Of a stretch of DNA of 64,000 nucleotides, positions 1-11,230 are shown piece after piece. The notes under the pieces were generated by a model, which saw only the letters and a program-made list of their open reading frames with translations, did not search any database and was not told where the DNA came from. This DNA comes from Lytechinus variegatus (taxonomy: Eukaryota > Echinodermata > Echinoidea > Temnopleuroida > Toxopneustidae): positions 34,918,733-34,982,732 of the forward strand of contig NC_054747.1 of assembly GCF_018143015.1 (NCBI RefSeq), written 5' to 3'. Position 1 is the stretch's first letter. Each line of letters begins with the position of its first letter. The position numbers and the translations under genes are program-made.

Positions 1-940
1 TGTGACATGAATTAATGCAATTATGACGTCATTCTATTTTTTCAATGGACTTATGGAGGTATTAGGGAGTTTTCGCGATCGCGAAGGGGACGGATTCCAC
101 AGCAAAGAAAATCTATTGTCAATAGCCACGCATGACAAATACATATAGCAGTCTTTGTCGCCTGAAGCCGGTGAATCAAAACAGCAGTTTCGTCCTGGAC
201 TCTGCCAAACGGGCACTGCCAAAACACCGGTGTTAATCTAACACCAGCCTCGCATCTGTATCGGTCCACACCAGAGAGGTGTTGAAACAATTTTGGCGTT
301 AGGCTAACACCAGTTTGGCATTTAAGCAACATTAATTAGTGTTAAACAAAAATTTATTTGATTCTTAAAGGTCATGTCCACCGCTCAAACTAGCATAACA
401 CTGAAAATTTCATCAAAATCTTATGTTGAAAAGAAAGTTATAATGATATTTTTAAGTTTCGCTTATTTTTCACAAAACAGTGATATGCACAACTCAGTGA
501 CATGCAAATGAGACAGTCGATGATGTCCATCACTCATTATTTCTTTGTTGTTGTTGATTGTTTTCATTATACAATATTTCAATTTTTACAGATTCGAAAA
601 TAAGGACCAACTTGACCGAACTAACAATTCTAATTCCACATGTTGAACCAGGGGCGGATCCAGGATTTTGAAATAGGGGGGGCGCCAGCGGCGAGGGAGC
701 GAAGCGACCGAGCGGGGGAGGGTGTGGGAGGGGCGATACCCCCCTCCCACGGCAAGGACTTTCAAAAAATTATGTCCAAAAGTCGTATTTTGAGAGCACC
801 TTTAGAAGAAAAATGCACACTAAAATCACTGTAACTTCATGAATAAAAGACACATACTGACTCATTTAGGAGCTGGTTTCCAGTCACACACCGTATAAGC
901 GGTCATTCAAAACATACATTTGGCAAAGGCTCTTCACTTG

Positions 941-2145
941 TAGTCCGGCAGCCCAGGAGGTTTATTCAACCGAAAGCCGGACAAGCAAATGACCCCATAG
1001 CTGGATGGCATGGACCTTGAAGTTTACAAAAATGCATTGCTGCCGGGTTCTATGCGTGGTCTTCCCTCCGAAATGACGTAATATATGACGTCACTACAAA
1101 ATGGCCCTATTTCACCATTTTTCAGACATTGTACACATATCATGAAGTCAAGGGAGAATATCTCAGCCAAATCATGTTTGTTTTGTATGAAACTTTCACA
1201 ATGTATTGTTCGAGTAGTGCACAAGAGATATGCAAAATTTCACGAACAGAAATTATTGTTTACATATGCAAATTACGTAATGAAATTTGCATATCATTAG
1301 TTTTGGAGATTTCTCGCATAAAAAATTGTCAAAAATCGATTTAGAAATTTATTTTCTTTTGTAGTGTACTTTATTTGATATTTTTTCTCTCAAGCATAAT
1401 ATCATTGTCTTCATCTATATCTCTACTTTAAGAAAATATATAACAGTAATTGAAAAAGACATTATAGACTGTGATTTCAGCCCCCTTTCCAATATGGTGC
1501 GCACGTAGAAATCGTGCGTTTTTGGCCTATTTTCACCATATGGCTGAGGTGTGCGAACGATATGCCTTCTTTATTGATGTTTCCTGCATTTTGCATGATA
1601 TTAAATCTTCCAAACAACATATTTTCTTCTTCATTATGTCTCTGGTGATCAATCAATGATTTCAGCAAAAATTGATTGCCCACTGGGCAGTCTATAGGCT
1701 ACGTTTTCAGCCTAGTTTTCAACAACGAACCTATACAATGTAAGACTGCATCGTTGTAGTCGAGTCGGATAAGAGGTTCCTGTACATGTGTACCATCAAA
1801 ATATTTTTCACTCAATTTTCAATCAACGTTTTGGTATTTGTCTAAACTGTCTCGTTAATGAATCTTGATGTTCCCTTCCCAAAATCGTGTCCAACGGGGT
1901 TCAAAATTGATATCTTTGGCGGCCCTCTTGGACTTTTTTAAAAATGAAAATCAATTATTTTCATATTTTATTGCACAGAGTCTGACAATGGGACAATCTT
2001 TTAATCAATACGCATTTCTCTATGATTGGGATAGTAGAAATCGATTTAATTCGTTTTCTGATGATATATTTTGAAATAAAATTTATCCCGAAATGGGCAT
2101 GATTTTGGTCAAAAATTTGCATGTGCATTGATATCTATCTGTTCA
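941..2145 (+). repeat. Left inverted arm of foldback E
   Basis: About 1.2 kb, the reverse complement of 5585-6767. Matching holds from the TAGTCCGG end through the 'gaagaccacgc' and 'gccaaaaacgca' blocks (as read on the opposite strand). It decays near 2100-2145, where 'tgcacatg' and 'agatagat' are still paired with the right arm. Confidence 0.85.
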
Positions 2146-2274
2146 ATCATTAACATCAACAACTATTTCAAAATATCAGCATTCGACACGAAAGAGGATA
2201 TAATATACCGATAATACTGTAACGCTTCATGACAATATGTATGTCTTTATTTGCTTAGTTAAAGGGCAAATACC

Positions 2275-4830
2275 ATTATTACCCATTTATTGGAAAATAT
2301 GCCACTTTGGAGCCCATATTAAGGCAAAAAACGTTTCTGATATGGAATAAAGCCACTTTCATTCTTTTTAAACTACATGGAGATAAGAAGGGTAGAGTTT
2401 CCTCTATCTGCTACTAGCATACTGAAGCATACCCCTTTAGGGAGCGTCGAAATCACCCACCCTTTTTCATATTTTACCTATTTGTGGGAAAATATGCTTT
2501 TTCAAGCCCCCATTGAGGCAAAAAGTGTTGCTGCTATGTAGTACGGCCACTTTCATTGTTTTTAAACTATGTGGAGACAAGAGTAGAGTTTTCTCTATCT
2601 GCTACAAAAAAGGTGTGCTGTTACAGCAAAGCCTACCCCCTCTGAGGACTGCTAAAGTTACCCGATAATTATACGTATTTTGCCCATTAATGGGAAAATA
2701 TGCTATTTTCGAGCCCCCATTTGGGCAAAAAGTGCTTCTGCTATTTAGTAAAACCACGTTTATTATTTTCAAACTATATGGGGACGAAAGAGTAGAGTTT
2801 CTTCTATCTGCTACATATAAAGAGGTGTTGGCATATTGGAACATACCCCCTTAGGGGGTCTCCGAAATCACTTACCCTTTTCCATATTTTACCTATTTAT
2901 GGGAAAATATGCAATTTTCGAGCCCCCATTGAGGCAAAAGTGTTTCTGCTATGTAGTAAGGCCACCTTTATTTTTTTCAAACTATATGGAGACGAAAGAG
3001 TAGAGTTTCCTCTATCTGCTACATATAAAGAAGTGCTGGTACCATAAAGCCTACCCCCTTTAGGAACTGCCAAAGTTACCCGCCCCTTTTACGTAATTTG
3101 CAAAATCATGGGAAAATATGCTATTTTCGAGCCCCCATTGAGGCAAAAGGTGTTTCTGCTATGTAGTAAAACTACTCTTATTGCTTTTAAACTATATGGA
3201 GACGAAAGAGTAGAGTTTCCTCTATCTGCTACATATAAAGAGGTGTTGGCATATTGGAACATACCCCCCTTAGGGGGTCACCAAAATCACCTACCCTATT
3301 TCATATTTTAATTATTTATGAAAAAAAGCTATTTTCGAGCCCCCATTGAGGCAAAAGGTGTTTCTGCTATGTAGTAAAACTACTCTTATTGCTTTTAAAC
3401 TATATGGAGACGAAAGAGTAGAGTTTCCTCTATCTGCTACATATAAAGAGGTGTTGGCATATTGGAACATACCTCCCTTGGGGGGTCGCCAAATTCAACT
3501 ACCCTATTTCATATTTTAACTATTTATGGGAAAATATGCTATTTTCGAGCCCCCATTGAGGCAAAAGGTGTTTCTGCTATGTAGTAAAACTACTCTTATT
3601 GCTTTTAAACTATATGGAGACGAAAGAGTAGAGTTTCCTCTATCTGCTACATATAAAGAGGTGTTGGCATATTGGAACATACCTCCCTTGGGGGGTCACC
3701 AAATTCAACTACCCTATTTCATATTTTAACTATTTATGGGAAAATATGCTATTTTCGAGCCCCCATTGAGGCAAAAGGGGTTTCTGCTATGTAGTAAAAC
3801 TACTCTTATTGCTTTTAAACTATATGGAGACGAAAGAGTAGAGTTTCCTCTATCTGCTACATATAAAGAGGTGCTGGTACCATAAAGCCTACCCCCTTTA
3901 GGAACTGCCAAAGTTACCCGCCCCTTTTACGTAATTTGCAAAATCATGGGAAAATATGCTATTTTCGAGCCCCCATTGAGGCAAAAGGTGTTTCTGCTAT
4001 GTAGTAAAACTACTCTTATTGCTTTTAAACTATATGGAGACGAAAGAGTAGAGTTTTCTCTATCTGCTACATATAAAGAGGTGTTGGCATATTGGAACAT
4101 ATCCCCCTTAGGGGGTCACCAAAATCACCTACCCTATTTCATATTTTGATATTTATGGAAAAATATGCTATTTTCGAGCCCCCATTGAGGCAAAAGGTGT
4201 TTCTACGATGTAGTAAAACTACTCTTATTGCTTTTAAACTATATGGAGGCGAGAAGAGTAGAGTTTCTTCTATCTGCTACATATAAGAGGTGTTGGCATA
4301 TTGGAACATACCCCCTTAGGGGGTCACCAAAATCACCTACCCTATTTCATAATTTGACTATTTTGGGAGAGAATACGCTATTTTCGAGCCCCCATTGAGG
4401 CAAAAGGTGTTTCTGCTATATAGTAAAACTACTCTTATTGCTTTTAAACTATATGGAGACGAAAGAATAGAGTTTCCTCTATCTGCTGCATATAAAGAGG
4501 TGTTGGCATATTGGAACATACCCCCCTTATGGGGTCGCCGAAATCACCTACCCTTTTTCCATACTTTACCTGTTTATGGGAAAATGTGCTATTTTCGAGC
4601 CCCCATTCAGGCAAAAAGCGTTTCTGCTATATGGTGAAGCCCGTTTCATTATTTTGAAACTACATGGAATTAAAGGAGTAGACTTTCTTCAATCTGCTGC
4701 TAATAAGTGGTTGCACAGCAAAGTCTATCCCCTCCGGGGGTTCCGAAAGTCACCCACCCCTTTTCCATATTTTTTCCAATATGGGGAAAATCTGCCAATC
4801 TTGGAGCCTCTAAAGAAGGTAGCAGTCGAT
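2275..4830 (+). repeat. Tandem array of about 13 copies of a ~210-bp satellite unit
   Basis: A landmark 'gggaaaatatgctattttcg' recurs near 2490, 2690, 2899, 3108, 3317, 3526, 3736, 3946, 4156, 4366 and 4576, with diverged copies near 2285 and 4778. Spacing is therefore about 205-210 bp. Each unit also carries 'gagcccccattgaggcaaaa', 'tatctgctac' and a small CCCCCTTAGGGGG palindrome. Copies from 3108 to 4150 are nearly identical and the edges are degenerate, as expected from unequal exchange. The repeated 67-codon frames stop in every unit and are read as by-products. Confidence 0.9.
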
Positions 4831-5290
4831 GTACCGAACTTTTTTTTACATGTAGCTGATAGAAAAAAATGCCTCTTCTTTTATTTCAAAGTGGTTTCCA
4901 AAATCAAAGCTAGCTTTACTATATAGCAGAAATGCCCTTTTGTCTGAATGGGGGCTCAAACATTGCATTTTTTTTACAATAAAGAATGAAAATAGACATA
5001 TGTAACTGATAAAGAAGATCCTACTTTGTCATCTTTATGTGGTTACAAAACAAAAACAAGGGCTTTACCGCAAGGCAGAAACACTGTTTGCCTCAAAATG
5101 ACTAATTTTCCGAGAAACTGGCAAGATACGAAAAAAAGATTGGGTGACTTTGGCAGCCCCCTGAGGGTTAGGCTTTGCCATGCCCAAATTTCTTTATATG
5201 TAGCCGATAGAGAAAAGTGATTTAAAGGAAAAAATTACATACTCAAAACAAAATGTTACCACATTGGGGGCTCCGAAAAGCACGATATCA
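4831..5290 (-). repeat. Inverted, degenerate satellite units beside the main array
   Basis: Near 4915-4960 the unit appears on the opposite strand ('tatagcagaaa' followed by 'tgggggctc'). Another 'gggggctc' occurs near 5265 and 'gatagaaaaa' near 4858. About two diverged copies face the main array, making a head-to-head junction around 4830. Confidence 0.65.
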
Positions 5291-5584
5291 TAATAGTCAA
5301 GCTATGGATAATGGTATGGTACTGTATGTAACATTTTACTGGTTCTTGTGGGACTATGCTTTAAGGTGCCCGAGAGTAATTGCATGCAAAATGAAAATGC
5401 AGAGCAATGCCTCGAACTTCTATCTTTTTCAAGAGATTTAATTATCATAAAAATTGCTTTGTGTAGAAAATGCCTTTTACCCTCATACACATGATACAAG
5501 TAATACCATACCTTTCTATCGATCGCTAAGTACGTTATTTTCTGCATGTTAGGCACATCAACAAAGGCGATCGGATGCAAGATG
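5291..5584. other. Spacer between satellite and right arm of E
   Basis: AT-rich DNA between the inverted satellite units and the right foldback arm. No gene or repeat is recognised. Confidence 0.5.
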
Positions 5585-6767
5585 AAACAGATAGATGTCA
5601 ATGCACATGAACATTTTGGTTCAAAATTTTTGATGAATTCTTTTTTTTAATATATTAATCGGACTATTCAGAAAACAATTTCAAACGATTTCTACTATCC
5701 AAATCCTAGTGAAATGCGTATTGATTTAAAATTTCCCATTGTCAGACTTTGTGCAATAAAATATGAAAATAATTGATTTTCATTAAAAATGTCCAAGAGG
5801 GCCGCCAAAGATATCAATTTTGAACTCCGTTGGACACGATTTTGGGAAGGGAACATCAAGATTCATTAACTAGACACTTTAGGCAAATACCAAAACATTG
5901 AGTGAAAAATGTTTTGATGGTACATAGAAACCCCCTTATCCGACTCGACTACAACGATGCAGTCATACATGGTATAGGTTCGTTGTTGAAAACTAGGCTG
6001 AAAACGTAGCCTATAGACTGCCCAGTGGGCAATCAATTTTTGCTGAAATCATTGATTGATCACCAGAGACATAATGAAGAAGAAAATATGTTGTTTGGAA
6101 GATTTAATATCATGCAAAATGCAGGAAACATCAATAAAGAAGGCATATCGTTCGCACACCTCAGCCATATGGTGAAAATAGGCCAAAAACGCACGATTTC
6201 TACGTGCGCAACATATTGGAAAGGGGGCTGAAATCACAGTCTATAATGTCTTTTTCAATTACTGTTATATATTTTCTTAAAGTAGAGATATAAATAAAGA
6301 CAATGATATTATGCTTGAGAGAAAAAATATCAAATAAAGTACACTACAAAAGAAAATAAATTTCTAAATCGATTTTTGACAATTTTTTATGCGAGAAATC
6401 TCCAAAACTAATGATATGCAAATTTCATTACGTAATTTGCATATGTAAACAATAATTTCTGTTCGTGAAATTTTGCATATCTCTTGTGCACTACTCGAAC
6501 AATACATTGTGAAAGTTTCATACAAAACAAGCATGATTTGGCTGAGATATTCTCCCTTGACTTCATGATATGTGTACAATGTCTGAAAAATCACGAAATA
6601 GGGCCATTTTGTAGTGACGTCATATATTACGTCATTTCGGAGGGAAGACCACGCATAGAACCCGGCAGCAATGCATTTTTGTAAACTTCAAGGTCCATGC
6701 CATCCAGCTATGGGGTCATTTGCTTGTCCGGCTTTCGGTTGAATAAACCTCCTGGGCTGCCGGACTA
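5585..6767 (-). repeat. Right inverted arm of foldback E
   Basis: Reverse complement of 941-2145. The short open frames here merely mirror those in the left arm and have no family resemblance. Confidence 0.85.
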
Positions 6768-8262
6768 TTGCTTGCATCGTGTAATTGAAACGTCAAATTT
6801 AAATGATACGAAACTGAGACTTGTAATCGATAAGTTCAGCAAATAAAATCAGCAAACCTATAGATTATCAAACATTAAAAATGGGGTAGGGGGGGGGGGT
6901 TAATGTCACAATTTCTACTTTTTAACAATACACAATGTGTCCTCGGGACGTTTTTCCCCAGCACGAAAGTATTTTTATTCTCCGCCCCCACCCCCCCCCC
7001 CCCCCGTCACATAAAATCTTCGCTCTTTACGCTGACATATAGCTGCCTATACACAGCAAACGCGGAGTGGGGTCGACTGGTGATTGAGAATATACAATTT
7101 TGCTCCTTGATAATTCGTTGGAATGATTGCTTCGGCGAAACTTAGTTTGGGCGCCCTGGATAATATACCTCTGAATCTACCAGAAAGTGTAAAAGTTAGT
7201 TTACATTAAATACAAATATGTCTGACCTATACATTTCAGTGAAAACGTACATGACCAAGGCAGAATGATAATGCTGCGCACGTGGCGCCCGATATAGGGC
7301 TTCATCTTTGAGTGAAGAATAATCTTGGGGATAGACATTATCATTCGCATCGTTGACACTTTCTCTCGCGATCTGTTACTTACAATTTACATGTATTTGC
7401 CATAAAGACGGACAAACGCATGTTACAAAAAAAACAAAATTTCGGGAAAAATGATATCCAATCCAACATCTTCACACTGGTCACTGCACTGCAACTCCCG
7501 ATTACAAGTAGTGCAACAATCCAACCAATCGACTTGCGCGCCCTGGAATTCCGGAATTTACATATTGCAATACAGTATGACAGAGGTGCATTTGTGCGAA
7601 CACAAAGGCCATGAGCGTAAGTTAAAATATAGTTTTGACTAGATCTAGCCCTTGAAATTGACTACATTGTACCAATCCAGTAAATATAACCATCAAAAAA
7701 AAAAAAAATCCGGCGAAAATAGGAGGGGGCGCGCGCCCGGGGCGCCCCCTCTGGATCCGCCACCGTTCAGGGGGGTTATCCTTGTATCACTTGACAATGA
7801 GGAGAAAATGAGAATATTTCATATAAAATACAAAAGGAATAGTGAGTGGATGACTTCATCAGTCTTCTCATTTGCATACTGACCAGGATGGGGATATAAC
7901 TGTTTTTGTGAAATTAAGCGAAACTGTAAAATGTCATAGTTCTCTTATCTTTCATCCGATTTTGATGAAATTTTCAGTGTAATATACTTGTTAGATTTTT
8001 CTCTTTTTATTCAGATAAACTTTTGTTGGGTGAGCTTGTCGTTTAACTGGTGTTGTTTCAACGCTTTTCTGGTGTGGACCGATATAGATATCAGGCTTGT
8101 GTTAAATCAATATCGGCGTTTTTGCAGTGAAATATTTGCAATTTTTTGTCACCTCAGAATATTACAACTATCGGCTGTATTGGTTCACAAAGACCTCTCT
8201 TAGCTATTCATTGTGATTTGACGCCATAGATTTTCTCTGTTGAAGAATACGTCGCGATCGCT

Positions 8263-9035
8263 ATTTTTTTTCATTATTATTATTTTTATTTTTACAAAAC
8301 CAAGGTCTTTCTCTTCTCTCTCATCCCATCCCCCTTCTTCTTCCCTTTTGTTTTATATCTCTCTTCTCGTCGCCTTGTTTTACCACCTAAAACTAATTTT
8401 ATTTTATTTCATTTCTGCACTCAGGGTAAATATGCAACATGACATCTAGGTGATACAATTAAGTTTTACAAAACAATTAAGCAATAGTCATACTAAAGCA
8501 ATGAAAACTAAATATTAACAAGAAGCAATATTCAATGGAAAAAAAACCAGTTTAAACGAATGCAGGAGACCGCCATCATAGGAAAGATGGCCCTTTCAAA
8601 TCCCTCTGATTCGCGAAAGTGGTCAAATAATATCTGATTGATATATATATACCTAATAGAGGTTTCTACGGTAGAGGGGCAGTGGAAGCGCCCCACACTT
8701 TTTTCCAAAACCGTAAAAATGACTATAAGATTGTGATTTTTTGCATGGTTAGCCCCCCCCCCCACTTTGAAAACCATTCCGCGGCCCCTGTGATACACAC
8801 CATGTATGTAGTCCTGAAAAGGACTGTTTGTTTGTCTTTCTTGGTCGTTTGATGGCTCTTAATGGAATATATATCTGTGAAAATAACACATCTACCCACA
8901 CAGTCTTGTAATTTGACAATGGGAGACTCGTAATATCAATAATCGTGAAAGTGGGGGTGTATGTTTACGGTCTCATAAACTAACAAAGTGAATTTATTCC
9001 ATTGATTGTGCTCGTTTTCGGACACACGTGACTAA
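8263..9035. other. Intergenic, AT-rich, no gene seen
   Basis: A T/C-rich start (8260-8410) is followed by simple unique-looking DNA with a C-run near 8752. I see no exon, RNA gene or clear repeat. Confidence 0.5.
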
Positions 9036-9038
9036 CTT

Positions 9039-9152
9039 GGTCACTTTTGCTCTACAGCCGTTTTATTGATTTTATTTCAAACCAGCTATATGCAGTTGGT
9101 ACAAAAAAATGTTAAAACGACTGTTTTTGCCTTACGGCAAGCAAATGTGACC
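9039..9152. mobile_element. Small palindromic MITE with GGTCAC/GTGACC ends
   Basis: The ends GGTCACTTTTGCT (9039) and AGCAAATGTGACC (to 9152) are inverted, with further pairing inside ('cagccgttttat', 'aaacgactg', 'accagct', 'agttggt'). The 114 bp folds into one hairpin. A partial relative starts near 16,787 ('ggtcacatttgctctacggcagccg'). Confidence 0.65.
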
Positions 9153-9189
9153 AAGGTATAAAACCAGCTAGGACGGGTCCTAAGTATCG

Positions 9190-9336
9190 CCCGACACACA
9201 CAACCTGATTTTCTCTCTCTTTCTGTCTCCTTTCTCCTTTTTTCAGACCCTCTCTCTAACACCCACCCCCCGGCCACACACACATACACACACACACACT
9301 TTCTCATTCTCTTTTCCTTCTCCATCCATCTTTTTT
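9190..9336. repeat. CT/CA-rich low-complexity tract
   Basis: Alternating 'ctctct', 'cacaca' and C-rich runs. The minus-strand open frame here is a by-product of composition. Confidence 0.7.
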
Positions 9337-9490
9337 TTTAATAATGTTTTTATTCTGATTTCATGAACAAATAGTTACATAACATTTCAAATCATATATA
9401 ATACCTTACACTTCATATTTTCACTTTTTTCCACTAACTTAAGACAATCATGAGTCATATATATCTTTAAAAAACAATGAAATCAGTTAC
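9337..9490 (-). mobile_element. 3' end of a retroelement (copy 1 of a pair)
   Basis: Read on the minus strand this ends in 'cagaataaaaaca' then 'ttatt' and an A-rich tail, that is, an AATAAA signal followed by a tail. The same ~150 bp recurs at 36,340-36,515 in the same orientation. This fits two insertions of one non-LTR retroelement or SINE 3' end. No coding part remains. Confidence 0.5.
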
Positions 9491-9544
9491 ACACACACTC
9501 ATTCCCGCTCTCAATCCCCAAAAGTATCTCGCTTATTGCATCTC

Positions 9545-9690
9545 TCTCACCCTCTCCCTCTCTGTCTTTTTCTTTCTCTCTCTCTCTCTCTCTTTCTATT
9601 CCATCTCTATCTCCTCCCCCTCTCTTCCCTTCTCTCCTCCTGCCATCCTCTCTCTGTCGGTCCCTCTTTCTATATCCCTCTGAAATTTTC
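9545..9690. repeat. Pyrimidine-rich (CT)n tract
   Basis: Runs of 'ctctctctc' interspersed with short T/C words. The plus-strand frames rich in Leu, Ser and Phe are composition artefacts. Confidence 0.75.
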
Positions 9691-10250
9691 TTTAATCAAT
9701 CTCATAAGTAGACTCATTGAACACATTCAGCACTTTCCCAAACATTTCCAAACCTAACAAATTGAAAGAGAAAACCACATGAATATCAATTCTTCATTTT
9801 CAATTGCTATTTATCCTTATTACTATTCATAATTCAGAACGTGGTATATCGAGCTTAACATGACAGGTCGGAAAAGGAAAAACAGATTTTATGAAAGTAC
9901 TTGGATTTGTATTACTTTATATTACTTTGTATTATGTTTTGAATGGAAATGGAATAAAATATGAATTAAATGAAAAATGAGAAAGGGGAAATACAGACAA
10001 CATTTCTGTGTCAAATATAACGTAGAATTCATAATGGCTAATTATTATTTGATATTAACTTAAGATGTAAAGCCTGTGTTGCACTTATCGACGGAAGTTG
10101 AATGCATCACTGGAAAGCTGATGATCTGATTTAGCGTGTCTAAGGATTGATGGAAATGGAGGCTGATTGGAAGAAATGTTGTTTCTCAAGTTTCAAATGC
10201 GAGTCATTGACCGGACATTTACTGTATAAAAAAATATATATTAATAAAAT
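9691..10250. other. Intergenic, no gene seen
   Basis: AT-rich unique-looking DNA without exon, RNA or repeat signals that I can support. Confidence 0.5.
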
Positions 10251-10251
10251 T

Positions 10252-10968
10252 TACAATGATGATGATGATGATAATAATAATAATGCTAATAATAATAACA
10301 TTGATAATAATTACATTAGTAATAATAAACATTGTTATAATAATGATGATGATGATGATTATGATGATAATGATGATGATGATGATGATGATGACGATGA
10401 TGATGATGATGATGATAATACTAATGTTGTTGTTTTAGCTTATACGGCGCGTGTCATTCAGTAGTGAATATTTGCGCCAAGAATGATTGATTGATTGATA
10501 GTCTTTTTTTCATTCGTCATATAAAACAAGTTACATTCAAAATTTACAAACATAAAAAATCTTGAAATTATGGAATATTGATCAAAATAATAATGGTAAT
10601 AATAATAGCATTAATAATAATTATATTAGTAATAATAAAAATTGTTATAATAACGATGATGATGATGATGATACTAATACTAATAATTGATTGATTGATA
10701 GTTTTTATTTCATTCATCATAGAAAACAAGGTACATTTATAGTTTACGAACATAGAAAATCTTGAAATAATGCAATATTGATCAAGATTAAGAAACATTT
10801 TAAAAAGAGTATAAATATATGAATGAAAATGGAGGCAAATAAAAAAAATCAAAGCCGTGTTGGTGCTGCCATGCACCTTTACAAAAACTGGAAATTGAAA
10901 AAACCGACATTTTGAAATATAATGATGTAAATAAATACTGTTAACCAACTTTTAAAATTGAGCATAAA
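10252..10968 (-). repeat. Tandemly duplicated block: (GAT/AAT)n microsatellite plus retroelement 3' end
   Basis: The microsatellite-plus-tail module at about 10,282-10,580 repeats at about 10,592-10,800, offset by about 310 bp. Shared words include 'attagtaataataaa', 'attgttataataa', 'gattgattgata', 'aaaatcttgaaat' and 'aatattgatcaa'. On the minus strand the module reads as a non-LTR 3' end: 'tgaatgaaataaaaactatc' followed by an ATTGATTG-type tail. The longer minus-strand copy extends to about 10,968. Confidence 0.6.
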
Positions 10969-11228
10969 AGGGGGGAATACCATTATACTTTACAACACGA
11001 AAGGAGAAAAGAAAGAAAAGAAAAGAAACCTGATCCAACATTATAATATTTACTGAGAATGTGGGTTTCATATCTCTTTTGTAAACATTAGATAGATTTA
11101 ACAGCAGAATATATAATTTAAATATGTCATTTATTGTGTAATGTGCAATCCATTGTGTAAATTGGGGGTGATATAATTTTTAAATATGGCACGCGAAGGT
11201 TACACTCTTAAGATGTTGTGCCGCGCTA
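10969..11228. other. Intergenic spacer, nothing recognised
   Basis: Short A-rich stretch and unique-looking DNA before the TA-flanked element. No gene seen. Confidence 0.5.
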
Positions 11229-11230
11229 TA

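Larger units (their letters stand above)
941..6767. mobile_element. Foldback element E: long inverted arms around a satellite array, innermost shell
   Basis: The left arm (941 to about 2145) and right arm (about 5585-6767) are near-identical reverse complements. The outermost bases are TAGTCCGG and CCGGACTA. Conceptual translations of matching stretches (1477-1683 minus and 6025-6231 plus) differ by a single residue in 68. The 3-mer TTG lies directly outside both ends (938-940 and 6768-6770) and may be a target duplication. The arms encode nothing recognisable. High arm identity suggests this is the youngest insertion in the nest. Confidence 0.8.
649..7765. mobile_element. Element family D, copy 1 (CAGGGGCGGATCCAG ends): fourth shell
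   Basis: The left end reads CAGGGGCGGATCCAG at 649 and the right end CTGGATCCGCC plus ACCG to 7765, so the termini are inverted. Just inside the left end are a G-run and a GCGAG/GCGAAGCGA motif. The right segment (6768-7765) has G- and C-runs, microsatellite-like DNA and no convincing gene. A second copy at 20,224-25,079 shares the same ends. CAGGG-type termini resemble hAT elements, but the superfamily is not established. Confidence 0.55.
369..8043. mobile_element. TA-flanked MITE family C, copy 1: third shell, split by element D
   Basis: Left half 369-648 and right half 7766-8043 together correspond to the uninterrupted copy at 13,779-14,391. The left end reads TA then AAGGTCATGTCCACC, and the right end is a diverged inverse followed by TA. 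Internal blocks such as 'atttcatcaaaatc' and 'aagtttcgctta' appear in both halves in opposite orientation. TA flanks and AAGG-type ends suggest Tc1/mariner-type mobilisation, which is inference. Confidence 0.7.
214..8129. mobile_element. Palindromic element family B, copy 1: second shell of the nest
   Basis: The left arm starts CACTGCCAAAAC at 214 and the right arm ends as its reverse complement at 8129. Both arms share a 'tcggtccacaccag' block (about 270 and 8075). An intact short relative with TA flanks lies at 12,218-12,400. Copy 1 is split by element C, which sits between the two arms. It is non-coding. Confidence 0.6.
63..8262. mobile_element. Palindromic element family A, copy 1: outer shell of a five-level nest
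   Basis: The left arm (about 63-213) and right arm (about 8130-8262) are diverged reverse complements. Shared landmarks are a GCGATCGC core near each outer end, an 'atagattttct' block, 'tctttgt', and 'ggtgaatca' followed by 'cagcagtttcg'. The same family recurs at 12,709-13,398, 17,150-17,420, 28,691-32,118 and 37,320-37,770. No coding capacity is seen in the arms, so this is probably a non-autonomous DNA transposon. The outer right end is decayed and its exact limit is uncertain. Confidence 0.6.

Noticed and set aside
3108-4149. Repeated 67-codon plus-strand frames with nearly identical proteins in the satellite array
   Set aside because: They follow the ~210-bp repeat period (divisible by three) and each stops within its unit. 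There is no signal, domain or splice context, so they are by-products of the array.
63-8262. Reading the whole nest as one very large single palindrome or inverted segmental duplication
   Set aside because: Families B and C occur intact and alone elsewhere in the window, and the arms of different shells differ in divergence, so separate insertions explain the data better.
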